A stretch of 64,000 bases of DNA. Source: Leishmania infantum JPCM5. Its lineage: Eukaryota; Euglenozoa; Kinetoplastea; Trypanosomatida; Trypanosomatidae. The notes beneath the pieces were generated by a model that was given only the letters and a program-made list of their open reading frames with translations, searched no databases and was not told where the DNA came from. The DNA is taken from positions 1,250,001-1,314,000 of the forward strand of contig NC_009415.2 of NCBI RefSeq assembly GCF_000002875.2, given 5' to 3'. Shown piece by piece: positions 41,402-50,162 of this stretch (position 1 is the stretch's first letter; every line of letters starts with the position of its first letter). The position numbers and the translations under genes are program-made.

Positions 41402-44077
41402 TCACCGTAGAATGCCATCCTCCGGAGTCCACCCACGCGGCAAGTGCTGCGGATGCATGCCCTCCACGAAACTAGAGCGCCAGCGGAAGATGAACTGGCC
41501 TACCGCGTGTTCACCGGTCTTGGCACCCGACGATGCATCGGAGTACTTTTCCAAGAGAAGACGCACCACCAGAAACGCGTGGCTGTCCACGTACGGCACC
41601 TCCGATACCTCACTATCGGCCGTCATATCCGCGGGTGGCGAGCTTCGCTGCGCAGGGCCGCCATTTGATTCCCTCGTCTCATCGCTGCTCGCTGGCTGAC
41701 GCAGCCGCTCCTCCGCACGAGTCAAGGTGGGGAGCAGTGCCAGCAGCTCCGAATGCTCGCCGACCCAGTACCGAGTCAGCACACTGCGGCTCGAGTTGCC
41801 CTGCTGCACTCCAGCGCTCTCCCTGTACGCGTATCCAGCGGCGTCCGGCAATGCGGAAACTCCGGTCAAAATGAAACGTACGCCTTGCGCCGATGCGGCG
41901 CCATCACGCTCAGCGTGAAACACAGCGTCTTGAAGCTGCCAGCCGGCCTGACAGCTGTCCTCGCCTCTTTGGCGTGCGAAGAATGGGTAGACAGAAGCGT
42001 GTGTTTGCAGGTATTCAATCATCATGGTGCGCCGCTCCTCCGGGAGAATGGTGGCGGCAGCTGCACGAGCGGTGCCGGCCCTCTGACGGTGGCGTCTGTC
42101 GCTCCTCCTGCGCCCCGTTGGCGTCCCTGAAGGACGACAAGCACCGCCAGGTGTGGCCACTACGTTCTCCTTATCGATGCCGCTGTCGCACGCTTCTCCG
42201 TGCCTTTGCAAGGACTCGTAGTGATGGTGGAGCGCTTTGGCGAAGCTGAATACCTTGTCCAAAATCTCACGATGCACCATCAGCGAAAGAAAGTCTTGCA
42301 TCCCTCGAAGCCGGAGGCGCGGGTGCAGATCGCAGTCTCTCTCAGGCACATCCTCGTGCCCCGGTGTGGGCAACACTCGTTCTTTCGCCTCCTCGTAAGC
42401 AGCAGACAGTGCGTTGATAGCCTGCTCCGTCTTCAGTATTACATCAGCGTACTCGTCCCGCTGCTTGCCGCGCAGATGCATGAGTGGAATGCCGAAGTCA
42501 TCGGCGACGTTCTGGCGCAGGCGATCGTACAACCGCCGAGACTTGGCAAAGCAGTGAGGGCACAGCAAAAGCAGGTCGTAGCTGTTGTGGCTCATGTACA
42601 CACTCGGGAAAAAGCGGCGGTACATGAGTGGTACGACGGCAAACCGCACAAGCATCCCGCCACTACCGCACACGACGCAGATGTTCTCCTTTGGTTGCTT
42701 GAAGTAGTCCATGTTACGACGGATGTGCACGTCGTTGTAGCGAGAAAAGTCTGGCACGAAGCTGAGCTGAATGGCGGTCACCACCAAGTTATCCACCGCG
42801 TCAGAGAGCGTTGCCTTCTCTTCCTCCCTCACTATCGCGCCGGCAGGGGTGCGCCACTGCACCACCCTCGCTAGTCCCTTCTTGTTCACGTACCAATCCG
42901 CTTTGGTCTTGTCCACTGTAAAGACCAGCTGCATGTCGGGATCGAAGACGCTGATGTTGTCATAGTACGGCCGCTCACGGCCTTTGCACCACTGCAGCGG
43001 GTCACCCTCGTTTGCTGCAGTAGTGCAAGGTTCCTTCGACGCTGATGCGTTCACGCCAGCTCCAAGGGCATCGCATAGGATTCCCCCTGTCGCGTTTCCA
43101 GCGTCTTTCAGTGCAGCGGAGGTGCCTTTAAACGCGCTCATTGGCGGTCTGGCGCAGCAAGCCAGCACTTCACGACAGTCAAGCTCTTTCATCGTACACC
43201 ACGGCAAATGGGTTGCTGTGTTGTCTGAGTGCGTCGCACAGATCGGGTTGTCCACGATGAAGCCACCGCTCTTTAAAATGGCGACACACACGTCGTACGA
43301 CGCCTCAGCGTCTTGTGCTGCGTACTCAATCTGGAGCGGTGTTAGAGCGCCGTGACAGCCGCCCCAGTCGCTCATCACAACAGCCATGTCCTTGCCCAGC
43401 TCTCGCCCTGTGAGGGCACTGCACATGTTCTTGAGACTGCGCAAAGAGTCGGTTCTTACCAGAGTCACCTCCTGATTCGTGTGCTTGAGGCTGTGATCAG
43501 GCACCATGTCAGGCAAACAGGCATCTGCCAACTCAACCAGATCCACCGCTGACCGAAGCTGGGCCGCCGGGTAATCGCGATGGAGCTTCACCTCATCCCC
43601 ATGGATGCCGACGCCGGTCTTGAATATGCGTCGGTTGTGGATGAGGCGCAACAGATCTGTGTATACTTTATGCAGAAGGGCCACCGAGTTTTGCCTCTGC
43701 CCCTCACGGTAGCACGGCCAGCAAGCCGACGCAGGAGCGAACGGGTCGCGGAGAACATCGGCGAAGCCACCGGCGGTCAAGGCGTGCAAGTGGATCCACT
43801 TAACCACAATTGTGCACGAGTACGTGCTTAGCTGAATCGTTGCGACGGGCCCCAGCAGTCGTCGCGCCTTCGACTTTCCAGACGTACCGCATGCCATTGG
43901 GGGTCTGTTGTTGTCGCTGTCCGCATCGGGTACTTGGAGTGTCGTCGTCCATTCCATGTCGAATCCGACGAAGCCGTAAGACACAGCTTCAGCAGAGAGG
44001 ACTTCCCATAGAGAGTGGTACTGCTGTGCATCGATCACTCTCCAAATCGGATCGATAACAAGGCGCCGTCGCACCAT
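41402..44077 (-). CDS. EXD2/WRN-like DEDD 3'-5' exonuclease with C-terminal Cys cluster
   Basis: This 891-residue protein starts with an RNase D/WRN-type exonuclease domain. Exo I is VGFDMEW (Asp40, Glu42), Exo II is GVGIHGDEVKLHRD, and Exo III is EYAAQDAEASYDV, a YxxxD pattern (DEDDy). A second part has CVVCGSGGML and LLLLCPHC flanking an FFPSVYMSHNSYDL segment, which matches the layout of the HNH-like region C-terminal to the exonuclease in EXD2. The catalytic domain is split by a loop between Exo I and II that is longer than usual (about 110 residues, including ASACWPCYREGQ). The C-terminal third is less conserved and has an Arg-rich patch (GRRRSDRRHRQR). A role in DNA end resection or mitochondrial RNA handling is inferred from EXD2. 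The start ATG at 44077 leaves little N-terminal leader. Confidence 0.88.
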   Translation of the reverse strand: MVRRRLVIDPIWRVIDAQQYHSLWEVLSAEAVSYGFVGFDMEWTTTLQVPDADSDNNRPPMACGTSGKSKARRLLGPVATIQLSTYSCTIVVKWIHLHALTAGGFADVLRDPFAPASACWPCYREGQRQNSVALLHKVYTDLLRLIHNRRIFKTGVGIHGDEVKLHRDYPAAQLRSAVDLVELADACLPDMVPDHSLKHTNQEVTLVRTDSLRSLKNMCSALTGRELGKDMAVVMSDWGGCHGALTPLQIEYAAQDAEASYDVCVAILKSGGFIVDNPICATHSDNTATHLPWCTMKELDCREVLACCARPPMSAFKGTSAALKDAGNATGGILCDALGAGVNASASKEPCTTAANEGDPLQWCKGRERPYYDNISVFDPDMQLVFTVDKTKADWYVNKKGLARVVQWRTPAGAIVREEEKATLSDAVDNLVVTAIQLSFVPDFSRYNDVHIRRNMDYFKQPKENICVVCGSGGMLVRFAVVPLMYRRFFPSVYMSHNSYDLLLLCPHCFAKSRRLYDRLRQNVADDFGIPLMHLRGKQRDEYADVILKTEQAINALSAAYEEAKERVLPTPGHEDVPERDCDLHPRLRLRGMQDFLSLMVHREILDKVFSFAKALHHHYESLQRHGEACDSGIDKENVVATPGGACRPSGTPTGRRRSDRRHRQRAGTARAAAATILPEERRTMMIEYLQTHASVYPFFARQRGEDSCQAGWQLQDAVFHAERDGAASAQGVRFILTGVSALPDAAGYAYRESAGVQQGNSSRSVLTRYWVGEHSELLALLPTLTRAEERLRQPASSDETRESNGGPAQRSSPPADMTADSEVSEVPYVDSHAFLVVRLLLEKYSDASSGAKTGEHAVGQFIFRWRSSFVEGMHPQHLPRGWTPEDGILR

Positions 44078-45116
44078 GGATGCGGCCTAAAAGTGGCCTC
44101 TGTGTGGCAATCATCTCAACGCAAAAGACAACAGACGAAAGAAGTCCGAAGACAGAACAGCGAGAGAGCAAGTAGGGAGACGAAGAGCAGCAAAGAGTAG
44201 TGAAGTGGAGGAAGTTCATATGCGAGATGCGCGTCTTTATGGGAACCAAAAAGGGCCAAGGGAGTCGCACAACGCGGCACTTCATGAGCAAACAGAAGTT
44301 GGCAGTTTCGGGAGCAGTCACAGTGCACGTCTACAGCTTCAAAGTCATGCAGTGTTACGCTATCGAGAAACGGCATTGTGTGTGTGTGTGTGCGTGTGTG
44401 TGTTGGGCCTTGTGATCCAAGCAAAGAAATGGTGAATGGGTGCTGTAGGATCCTCTCAGCACTACGAGAAGAAAAAAGAGAATGAAGACACAGCAGTTAC
44501 AGATGTGCATGGCTACGCCGCTAAAGCAGCTTGCAGCCAGTCACAATGCAGTCGCGACAGCCACAGAGCAGCCACGTGGGAAAGAATAAAAGGGAGAGAG
44601 AATGACGTCGAAGGCACGATGCATTGCAATACATCTTCACACCTCACTCTAACTGGCGACTTTCCGCTTTCCGTGCAACAGTATACCACTCTGCTCTCCC
44701 TCCATTCGCGCTCTGGACAACACTACGAGCAAATAGGTACACACACGTATCCCGCCTTTTTTGCATCACCCACGACACCCTGTCGTGGTAGGAAAACCGC
44801 AAAGGCCTACAAGGGCTCGGTTCCTCAAGATCTGAAAGAAGAAGAGCATAGCGGGGTACAGAGAAGGTGAGCGCTTGGCGAAGCATGCCAATGGAAATGA
44901 CGGGGAGTCTTTACTCGCTTTACATCGCTTTGCGGTAAGCCCTTCCTTTGGTGCTCTTGCAGAGAGCCTTCAAGGAAGAACACCTCAAGACGTGCTCAAG
45001 AAAAAGGCTGTTCACATGCTGCTAAGATGGAGTTATGATACGACAAAGCAAGCAATGGGAAGGGAAGAACCCGTAAGGTATGTACATTTTGTAGCACAAA
45101 AGAGACCCGCATTGCT
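44078..45116. other. Intergenic spacer, 1 kb
   Basis: No supported gene. A TG run lies at about 44379-44403. Short frames have no recognisable product. Confidence 0.55.
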
Positions 45117-48100
45117 CTAGAAGTCCCGGATGTTTTCAACCGCCTTCAGCTCTCTCTCCGCTTGGTGGTCGGAGCACAGCGCTGCAACAAGACCCTGCCA
45201 ACGAATCTCATCGCTGGTTTGATTGTCCGGCACTAGAGGTCCGTTGCACACACCGAAGAGAGAAGTCAAAACATGAAGTGTTCGAAGGGTCTCCTCGATG
45301 TGCTCCGTGGAGGATCGTATGCGGCCAACCACCGCAGTTATCGAATTGCCACCGAGCAAGTCAAACAGCAGCGAAGTCTCTACAGATTTTGTGTACGGAA
45401 TCACAGGCAGCTCGCCCGCGAGTGCTGTGGCGAGGTCTCGCAGACCCTGGCTAGACGCGTTCGCAAAGCGCGCGCTCTCGATGTCCTTCTTCTGCGATGC
45501 AAGCAAAGCGCTGCCGCACCAATCAAAAATGGTCAGTCGGCCAACTGTCTGGCACTGGCGCGCGACGCTTGTCCGTACACACTGGAGCTGGATCCAGGTA
45601 TGTGAGCGGCCGTTGTAGTGCTGCCGCCGTTTGGCAAGAAGGTTGTCGATCACAATGGGAATGCTACCACTTGTGCAGTCGACGAAGCGCACGTTCTTTG
45701 GCTGCACAAATCCGTTCGAATCGCAGCACACCTCCGTGACGTTGTCTCCCGATGCACAGTCGAAGCCTCCACGCGCAGAAATCTCAACAACGGCGACACG
45801 GTAGGTGAAGCTGAAAAACAAGCGTTGTGGTTTCTCTCCCGCTTCCTTTGACAGGTATTTCGTGAAAAGAGGAAGGATCTCTTTCACGAGGCCGGTCTTC
45901 CCTGAGCGAAACCCGCCGACCGTCATAAGCGCCAACTGGTAGCCCGACCACACAAAAGCCAAAGGGCCGCAAAGCTCAGCGAAGACTTGCTCCACGGAGG
46001 CATCTTTATCAAAGCAGTAGTCGTACTGGTAGGTTGTCTCCTCTCCACAGTCACACACCACCAGCTTCGTGGAATCGGTGGCATCGACTCTCGCGGCCAC
46101 ATCTGCCACTGCTGCACCACTGATACCATCGCCAGCGATGGAGGCGAACACGGTAACCCGGCCCTGTAGTGCACTGAGGGATCGATCGGTGCGAGCCAAC
46201 CGCATTTGCAACTCGTAAACCTGCTCTGTCACACTGTTTCGCTCGCCCGTGAACTTCTTTATTCGCCTCTGCAGCTTTTTCACCTCCTTTTGAGCGAACT
46301 CGAGCTCGTTGAGTGCGCCGCCGACGGTCGACGATCCGAAACTCGACTGCTGTTTCGTTTCCAAAGATATTGCCTGCCTCTCCTCCAGGTCTGCACGGGT
46401 CTCGTCCAACAGTCGTGCGAGCTCTGCGTTTTCCAGTTCTAGATTCGCTATTCGCGCAGATTTCCGCTCCAGCGCCTCATGCAACTGCGGGTTGGCTGCT
46501 TTGCGGTGTGTGATCATCTTCATGGACTCCTCCAGCTCTACCTGTCGCTGATGGGCAAGAGCAATTTGCTGCTTTGCATCGTTCAAACCACTCTGCATCA
46601 CCGCTAATTCTCCTTTAAGACTGGCTACTACAGAGCGCAGCATCTCATTCTCACGCGCGAGTTCGGAAGCCTCCGGAGTGAATGAGGAGAGTCCAGCGAC
46701 GCTTGGTTTCGACTGAGCTGTTCGCTCCAGTTTGCCCATTCTAAGCCGCAGCTCGATGTTCAGCTGGTTGGCCTGCATGAGCCTCTGCTGAAGCTCTTCA
46801 TGTGCTAAGCTCATCTCGGGTGAAAACGGGGGTAACACCGGTGAAGACACCCCTACTGCTACGGACTCTGACACTGCTGCTGTTGCAGCAATGTCTCCAG
46901 TTTTCAGCGGCTCAATACTCATGTTGACGCGGCCTTCATTTTCCAAAGTCACCCGCAACCTCTCCACTTCCTCCATGAGTTTGTCGTACTGCTCTTCGGC
47001 GGCTTCTTCCTTCAAGGCAAGCTTTGCGTTTTCGGTCGCGAGAAAGGATGCCTTCCGCTGCAGCTCTTCGTTCAGCCGCATCAGCCCAGCGTTCTGCTCC
47101 CTCAGCTGATCCACCTCGTTGGCGTCGATAATGTCCATGTCTAGGAGTCCTGGGGGCGCAGATGGCGCTTGTGCGTTGAATAGCGGTGTTTCCTTCGCAC
47201 TTTTATCCTTCGTGCCACGAAGCCACACCTTGCGCCGTGCGTCTTCGAGCTCCAGCTCGCGCACTTTGGCATCGCTCTTTTTGAGCTGCTCTCTAAGCTT
47301 CCGCACCTCCACAACACGTTCGGCAAGTGTGCACTCAAGTAGCTTTAGCCTGCTCTCGAGCTTCCGCAGTGACTCCTTCCAGTACTCTGCGCCAGCCTCC
47401 TCCAGAGCAGCCGAAAGAAATGTAGAAGGTGACTCTCCGCCTGAGTTATCCGAGAGAGCTTTCGGCCGATGCAGGGCAAGTAGGTCTTCGAGACGCTTTC
47501 GAAGAATGCTGTTTTCAGCGAGGGCTGCTTGAAGTTCGTCTCTTAGCTTGCTGTGTTCCTTCGCCGTTAGCGTTGACGCAGCCGGAGCTTGGTGACGTTC
47601 AATCCAGGCAAGATAATGTCGGTAGGCAGGCGCCCACTCCTTTTCTGTCTCGTCGAGGGCATCGCTCTGCCTTTGCTTTGAAATGAGGTAGCCTCCTACG
47701 TATTCGACAAGGAAGAGGATGCCCTTCTCTCGCAAGACGCCTTTTCCGTCCATGACCCCGGCATCCCACTGGCCACAGTACAAGTCGTCATTCGATTGCA
47801 AAAAAACGCCGAGGCCCTGCTGCTGGCCGCTACACCACTCACCGTCGTACAAGTCACTGTTGCCGTAGTAGAGGCACCCCTCCCCTTGCCGGACGCCCTC
47901 GTTCCAATAGCCTTCGTAGCGGTCACCGTTCGACGCGAGCAAAAAGAGACCGTAGCCGTTCATTTCATTCCTCCTCCATGAGCCGACATACTCGTTCCCA
48001 TTGACAAAAACAAACTGCCCTTTTCCTTGCTTCTTGCCCATGTACCACTGTCCAGTGTACTTGTCGCCGTTCGCGAAGGTGTAGCAGCCCTGACCGTGCT

Positions 48101-48374
48101 TGAGGTCTGCTTTCCACTCGCCCTCGTAGACATCGCCGGTTTTGGCGTAAGTGTAGACACCGTATCCTTCGACCCTCCCATCCCTGAAACTTCCCTCGTA
48201 TGTGGCGCCGCTGGGGAAAGTGAACTTGATGTTGGCGCCATTCAAGAGCTTCTTTTTCTTCTTCACTGTTGGCTCGTTGCCTGCGGTAGTAAGTGTACCG
48301 CCGGTATCCGACGCTGATCCTTTCGGAGTCGCTGGAGCTGGCGCTGCCGCTTGTGCAGACGAGTTTATGCTCAT
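45117..48374 (-). CDS. MORN-repeat, coiled-coil, C-terminal kinesin-like fusion protein
   Basis: This 1085-residue protein has three parts. Residues 59-217 hold seven MORN repeats (YEGSFRDGRVEGYG, YEGEWKADLKHGQG, YTGQWYMGKKQGKG and so on), usually membrane- or cytoskeleton-associated. Residues about 270-760 form a long heptad-type coiled coil (LREQNAGLMRLNEELQRKAS). The last about 320 residues resemble a kinesin motor placed at the C-terminus. YDYCFDKDASVEQVF matches the FD-x-VF region. GGFRSGKT (about 819-827) is a Walker A. NGRSHTWIQL is at the switch I site, usually NxxSSRSH. TIFDWCGSA (about 946-953) is at switch II, usually DLAGSE, here with Glu to Ala. SLLFDLLGGNSITAVVGRI and EETLRTL match the terminal motor helices. 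Motor activity is doubtful because switch I and II are altered. Frame intact, ATG at 48374. Confidence 0.88.
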   Translation of the reverse strand: MSINSSAQAAAPAPATPKGSASDTGGTLTTAGNEPTVKKKKKLLNGANIKFTFPSGATYEGSFRDGRVEGYGVYTYAKTGDVYEGEWKADLKHGQGCYTFANGDKYTGQWYMGKKQGKGQFVFVNGNEYVGSWRRNEMNGYGLFLLASNGDRYEGYWNEGVRQGEGCLYYGNSDLYDGEWCSGQQQGLGVFLQSNDDLYCGQWDAGVMDGKGVLREKGILFLVEYVGGYLISKQRQSDALDETEKEWAPAYRHYLAWIERHQAPAASTLTAKEHSKLRDELQAALAENSILRKRLEDLLALHRPKALSDNSGGESPSTFLSAALEEAGAEYWKESLRKLESRLKLLECTLAERVVEVRKLREQLKKSDAKVRELELEDARRKVWLRGTKDKSAKETPLFNAQAPSAPPGLLDMDIIDANEVDQLREQNAGLMRLNEELQRKASFLATENAKLALKEEAAEEQYDKLMEEVERLRVTLENEGRVNMSIEPLKTGDIAATAAVSESVAVGVSSPVLPPFSPEMSLAHEELQQRLMQANQLNIELRLRMGKLERTAQSKPSVAGLSSFTPEASELARENEMLRSVVASLKGELAVMQSGLNDAKQQIALAHQRQVELEESMKMITHRKAANPQLHEALERKSARIANLELENAELARLLDETRADLEERQAISLETKQQSSFGSSTVGGALNELEFAQKEVKKLQRRIKKFTGERNSVTEQVYELQMRLARTDRSLSALQGRVTVFASIAGDGISGAAVADVAARVDATDSTKLVVCDCGEETTYQYDYCFDKDASVEQVFAELCGPLAFVWSGYQLALMTVGGFRSGKTGLVKEILPLFTKYLSKEAGEKPQRLFFSFTYRVAVVEISARGGFDCASGDNVTEVCCDSNGFVQPKNVRFVDCTSGSIPIVIDNLLAKRRQHYNGRSHTWIQLQCVRTSVARQCQTVGRLTIFDWCGSALLASQKKDIESARFANASSQGLRDLATALAGELPVIPYTKSVETSLLFDLLGGNSITAVVGRIRSSTEHIEETLRTLHVLTSLFGVCNGPLVPDNQTSDEIRWQGLVAALCSDHQAERELKAVENIRDF

Positions 48375-48722
48375 GTAGTCAGAAGCTTTGCTTTCTTGGT
48401 CGTGAAATCAAAGGTGGGAAGTGGAGAACGATGTGGTTGAAAGAAGCCGGTGAGTGCCATGCAGAAAGGAAGGGGTGCACAGAGAGAAAGCTCGTCTCAG
48501 AATACCCGAGGTACACTAACGTGGATGAAAGGATGCTATTGATGCAGCAGCAGCGCACTGTGCTGCAACCAAGAGAAAACTTGGCTGAAAGCATTAGCAA
48601 CCTTGCTGAGATGAAGTTGGCCGTGGAGCAAGATAACGGATGGAGAGAGAATACAGTTCGGCGACGACGGCAACGGAAAAACTTCTACGATAGAGAGTAT
48701 GAATGTGCGCCAACACACACGA
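48375..48722. other. Short intergenic spacer
   Basis: No gene seen. It should hold the 3' UTR of the BAP31-like gene and the acceptor of the MORN-kinesin gene. Confidence 0.55.
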
Positions 48723-49163
48723 TTACGCTGCCTTCGTGTGCGCCGTTGCTGCAGCTGCGCGAAAAGGAGCAGCGGATGCTTCGCGGCGAGGTTCTTGATG
48801 TCTCAGAAGCGTTGCACACTTCTTGACAGCGAGGCACAGAACGCAGATAACAAGCTGGATGTACATGTTGCGCTCCAGTCTCAGCCGCTTGTTGTCATGC
48901 TGCAGCTGCAGGCTTATATCGGTGAAGCGCTGCTTCGCGGCATACTTGGAGTTCCACTCGAGGATGTGGAAAAGGAAGGAGAAAGACGATATGATGGCCA
49001 TGGCGGACATAATTGTCAATCCGTTGATGTTATACCCTTCCACAAGGCGAGTGATGCGCTCCGCTGTGACGGAGATGGCTCGTATGGGAACGCAGTAGAG
49101 GAGAAAGAGAGTCAGGACTGGCACCATCACGAGGTTTACTTCAAGGGCGAGGAAGCTGACCAT
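48723..49163 (-). CDS. BAP31/BAP29-like ER membrane protein
   Basis: This 146-residue protein has three hydrophobic segments: LVMVPVLTLFLLYCVP, ITIMSAMAIISSFSFLFHIL-like (residues about 50-70), and MYIQLVICVLCLAVKKCATL. The layout, with RLERNMYIQLVICVLCLAVK before a short tail, parallels the third-helix segment of BAP31 (RAQRNLYIxG...). BAP31-family proteins sit in the ER and sort or retain membrane cargo. The family coiled-coil tail after helix 3 is missing or reduced to RHQEPRREASAAPFRAAAAT. The open frame extends to 49316, but the extra 51 residues are Pro/His/Ser-rich and the ATG at 49163 starts right at the conserved MVSFLALEV segment. Similarity is weak, so the family call is moderate. 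Confidence 0.65.
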   Translation of the reverse strand: MVSFLALEVNLVMVPVLTLFLLYCVPIRAISVTAERITRLVEGYNINGLTIMSAMAIISSFSFLFHILEWNSKYAAKQRFTDISLQLQHDNKRLRLERNMYIQLVICVLCLAVKKCATLLRHQEPRREASAAPFRAAAATAHTKAA

Positions 49164-49618
49164 TTTCTTGCGGAAACCGGAGGAATGGCTGAGCGCGGGG
49201 GTACCTATGTGTAGATGAGCTGGGATGCGTGGCGGCACGCGTAAGCTGTGTGGATAATGAGAAAGTGTGGAGATCTGAGAGAGAAGAGGGATGTTTGCGA
49301 AGACCAGTGGAATCAAGCAGCTCTACTAGGGTTGCGCGGTGCTCTCGCTGAGAGTGGGCTGGGGTGTGCATTGGCCGTGGGTGCTTTTGGGAGGGGAAAA
49401 GTGAAGGCGTCGCGGGTGTTCTGTCGAGGATTTGTACGCTCACGGAGATTCCGGCACGGAGAAAGCAAACGCTTTTTTCTTTGGTGCTCGGTGTTGTCCC
49501 TTTTCGTTTCCGGGGGGCGGTTCAGGGAAGCTATGGGCCCCTGGCTTCGGCCCGCCCCGGCGGGGGAAGGGCGCGGGCGACCAATCATCTCTTCTCTGAA
49601 TTGGCAGCTCTTCGCTAA
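49164..49618. other. Spacer upstream of the BAP31-like gene, next to tRNA genes
   Basis: No gene seen. It contains GC-rich inverted segments (GGGCCCCTGG and GCCCGCCCCGGCGGGGG near 49535-49566). The strand of Pol II transcription here is not certain because tRNA genes lie immediately upstream. Confidence 0.5.
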
Positions 49619-49680
<62 letters not shown>

Positions 49681-49691
49681 GGGTCGCGGCA
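49619..49691 (+). tRNA. tRNA-Phe (GAA)
   Basis: A full cloverleaf is visible: acceptor GCCGCGA/TCGCGGC, D arm GCTC/GAGC, anticodon stem TCAGA/TCTGA with loop CTGAAGA (anticodon GAA), T arm CCTGG-TTCGATC-CCGGG, discriminator A. Internal box B GGTTCGATCCC is intact. A T5 run follows. It is on the strand opposite to all protein genes. Confidence 0.97.
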
Positions 49692-49696
49692 TACCG

Positions 49697-49701
49697 TTTT
49701 T
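49697..49701 (+). terminator. Pol III T-run terminator of tRNA-Phe
   Basis: Five T residues begin six bases after the tRNA end, the usual RNA polymerase III stop. Confidence 0.7.
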
Positions 49702-49719
49702 CCCCGACCCGGCCTCTGT

Positions 49720-49725
49720 AAAAAA
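49720..49725 (-). terminator. Pol III T-run terminator of tRNA-Ser
   Basis: Six A on the plus strand are six T in the direction of the tRNA-Ser transcript, starting two bases after its discriminator. Confidence 0.7.
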
Positions 49726-49726
49726 G

Positions 49727-49807
49727 CGTCACCAGCAGGATTCGAACCTGCGCGCGAGATCGCAACTGATTTCTAGTCAGTCCCCGTAACCACTTGGGTA
49801 TGGTGAC
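49727..49807 (-). tRNA. tRNA-Ser (AGA)
   Basis: Acceptor GTCACCA/TGGTGAC, discriminator G. The anticodon arm GACTGA-CTAGAAA-TCAGTT gives anticodon AGA; there is a long class-II variable arm (GCGATCTCGCGC) and T arm GCAGG-TTCGAAT-CCTGC. The class-II arm and anticodon agree on serine. It converges on the tRNA-Phe gene, 35 bp tail to tail. Confidence 0.96.
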
Positions 49808-50162
49808 TCCGTCTTGTTCGTTTGAAAAGTTTGAAGAGCCGTTGGCGAAAAATGTGTCTGCCTTGATGTCGCGTCTTTCCGCTCGGGCGTGCTGGTCGGC
49901 GCCGGGTTATGGGTGGGTCGGGGGCTCCGGTTTCCGTTTACGGGGTGGGGGGCCCCTTGGGGCGTGGTGGTGTGTGTTGGGGTGGGGTGGGGTTGGGGGG
50001 TTGGGAGGGGGCGCCGCGCGGCGGGGGTGCCGCCCGCCACCGGGGGCTGCCGCGGGGGGGGGGGGGGGCGCCCGCTGTTCGCACAGCGGGGGTGCTTTTG
50101 CATTTTTAATAACTTTCAGAAAACCATTGCGGGCACCCACCAAAATGCACGCGTGTTGCGGC
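49808..50162. other. G-rich spacer between tRNA-Ser and the RCC1-repeat gene
   Basis: From about 49908 to 50070 the plus strand is a nearly continuous series of G runs (3 to about 16), including GGGGTGGGGTGGGGTTGGGG. It has strong G-quadruplex potential on the template strand of the minus-strand genes. A hairpin follows at 50071-50090. No gene. Confidence 0.85.
50071..50090. other. Perfect hairpin after the G-rich tract
   Basis: CCCGCTG-TTCGCA-CAGCGGG has a 7-bp perfect stem and a 6-base loop. A T-rich stretch (TTTTGCATTTTTAATAA) follows on the plus strand, giving a hairpin-plus-T arrangement. On the minus strand it lies about 75 bases past the RCC1-gene stop codon. Confidence 0.75.
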
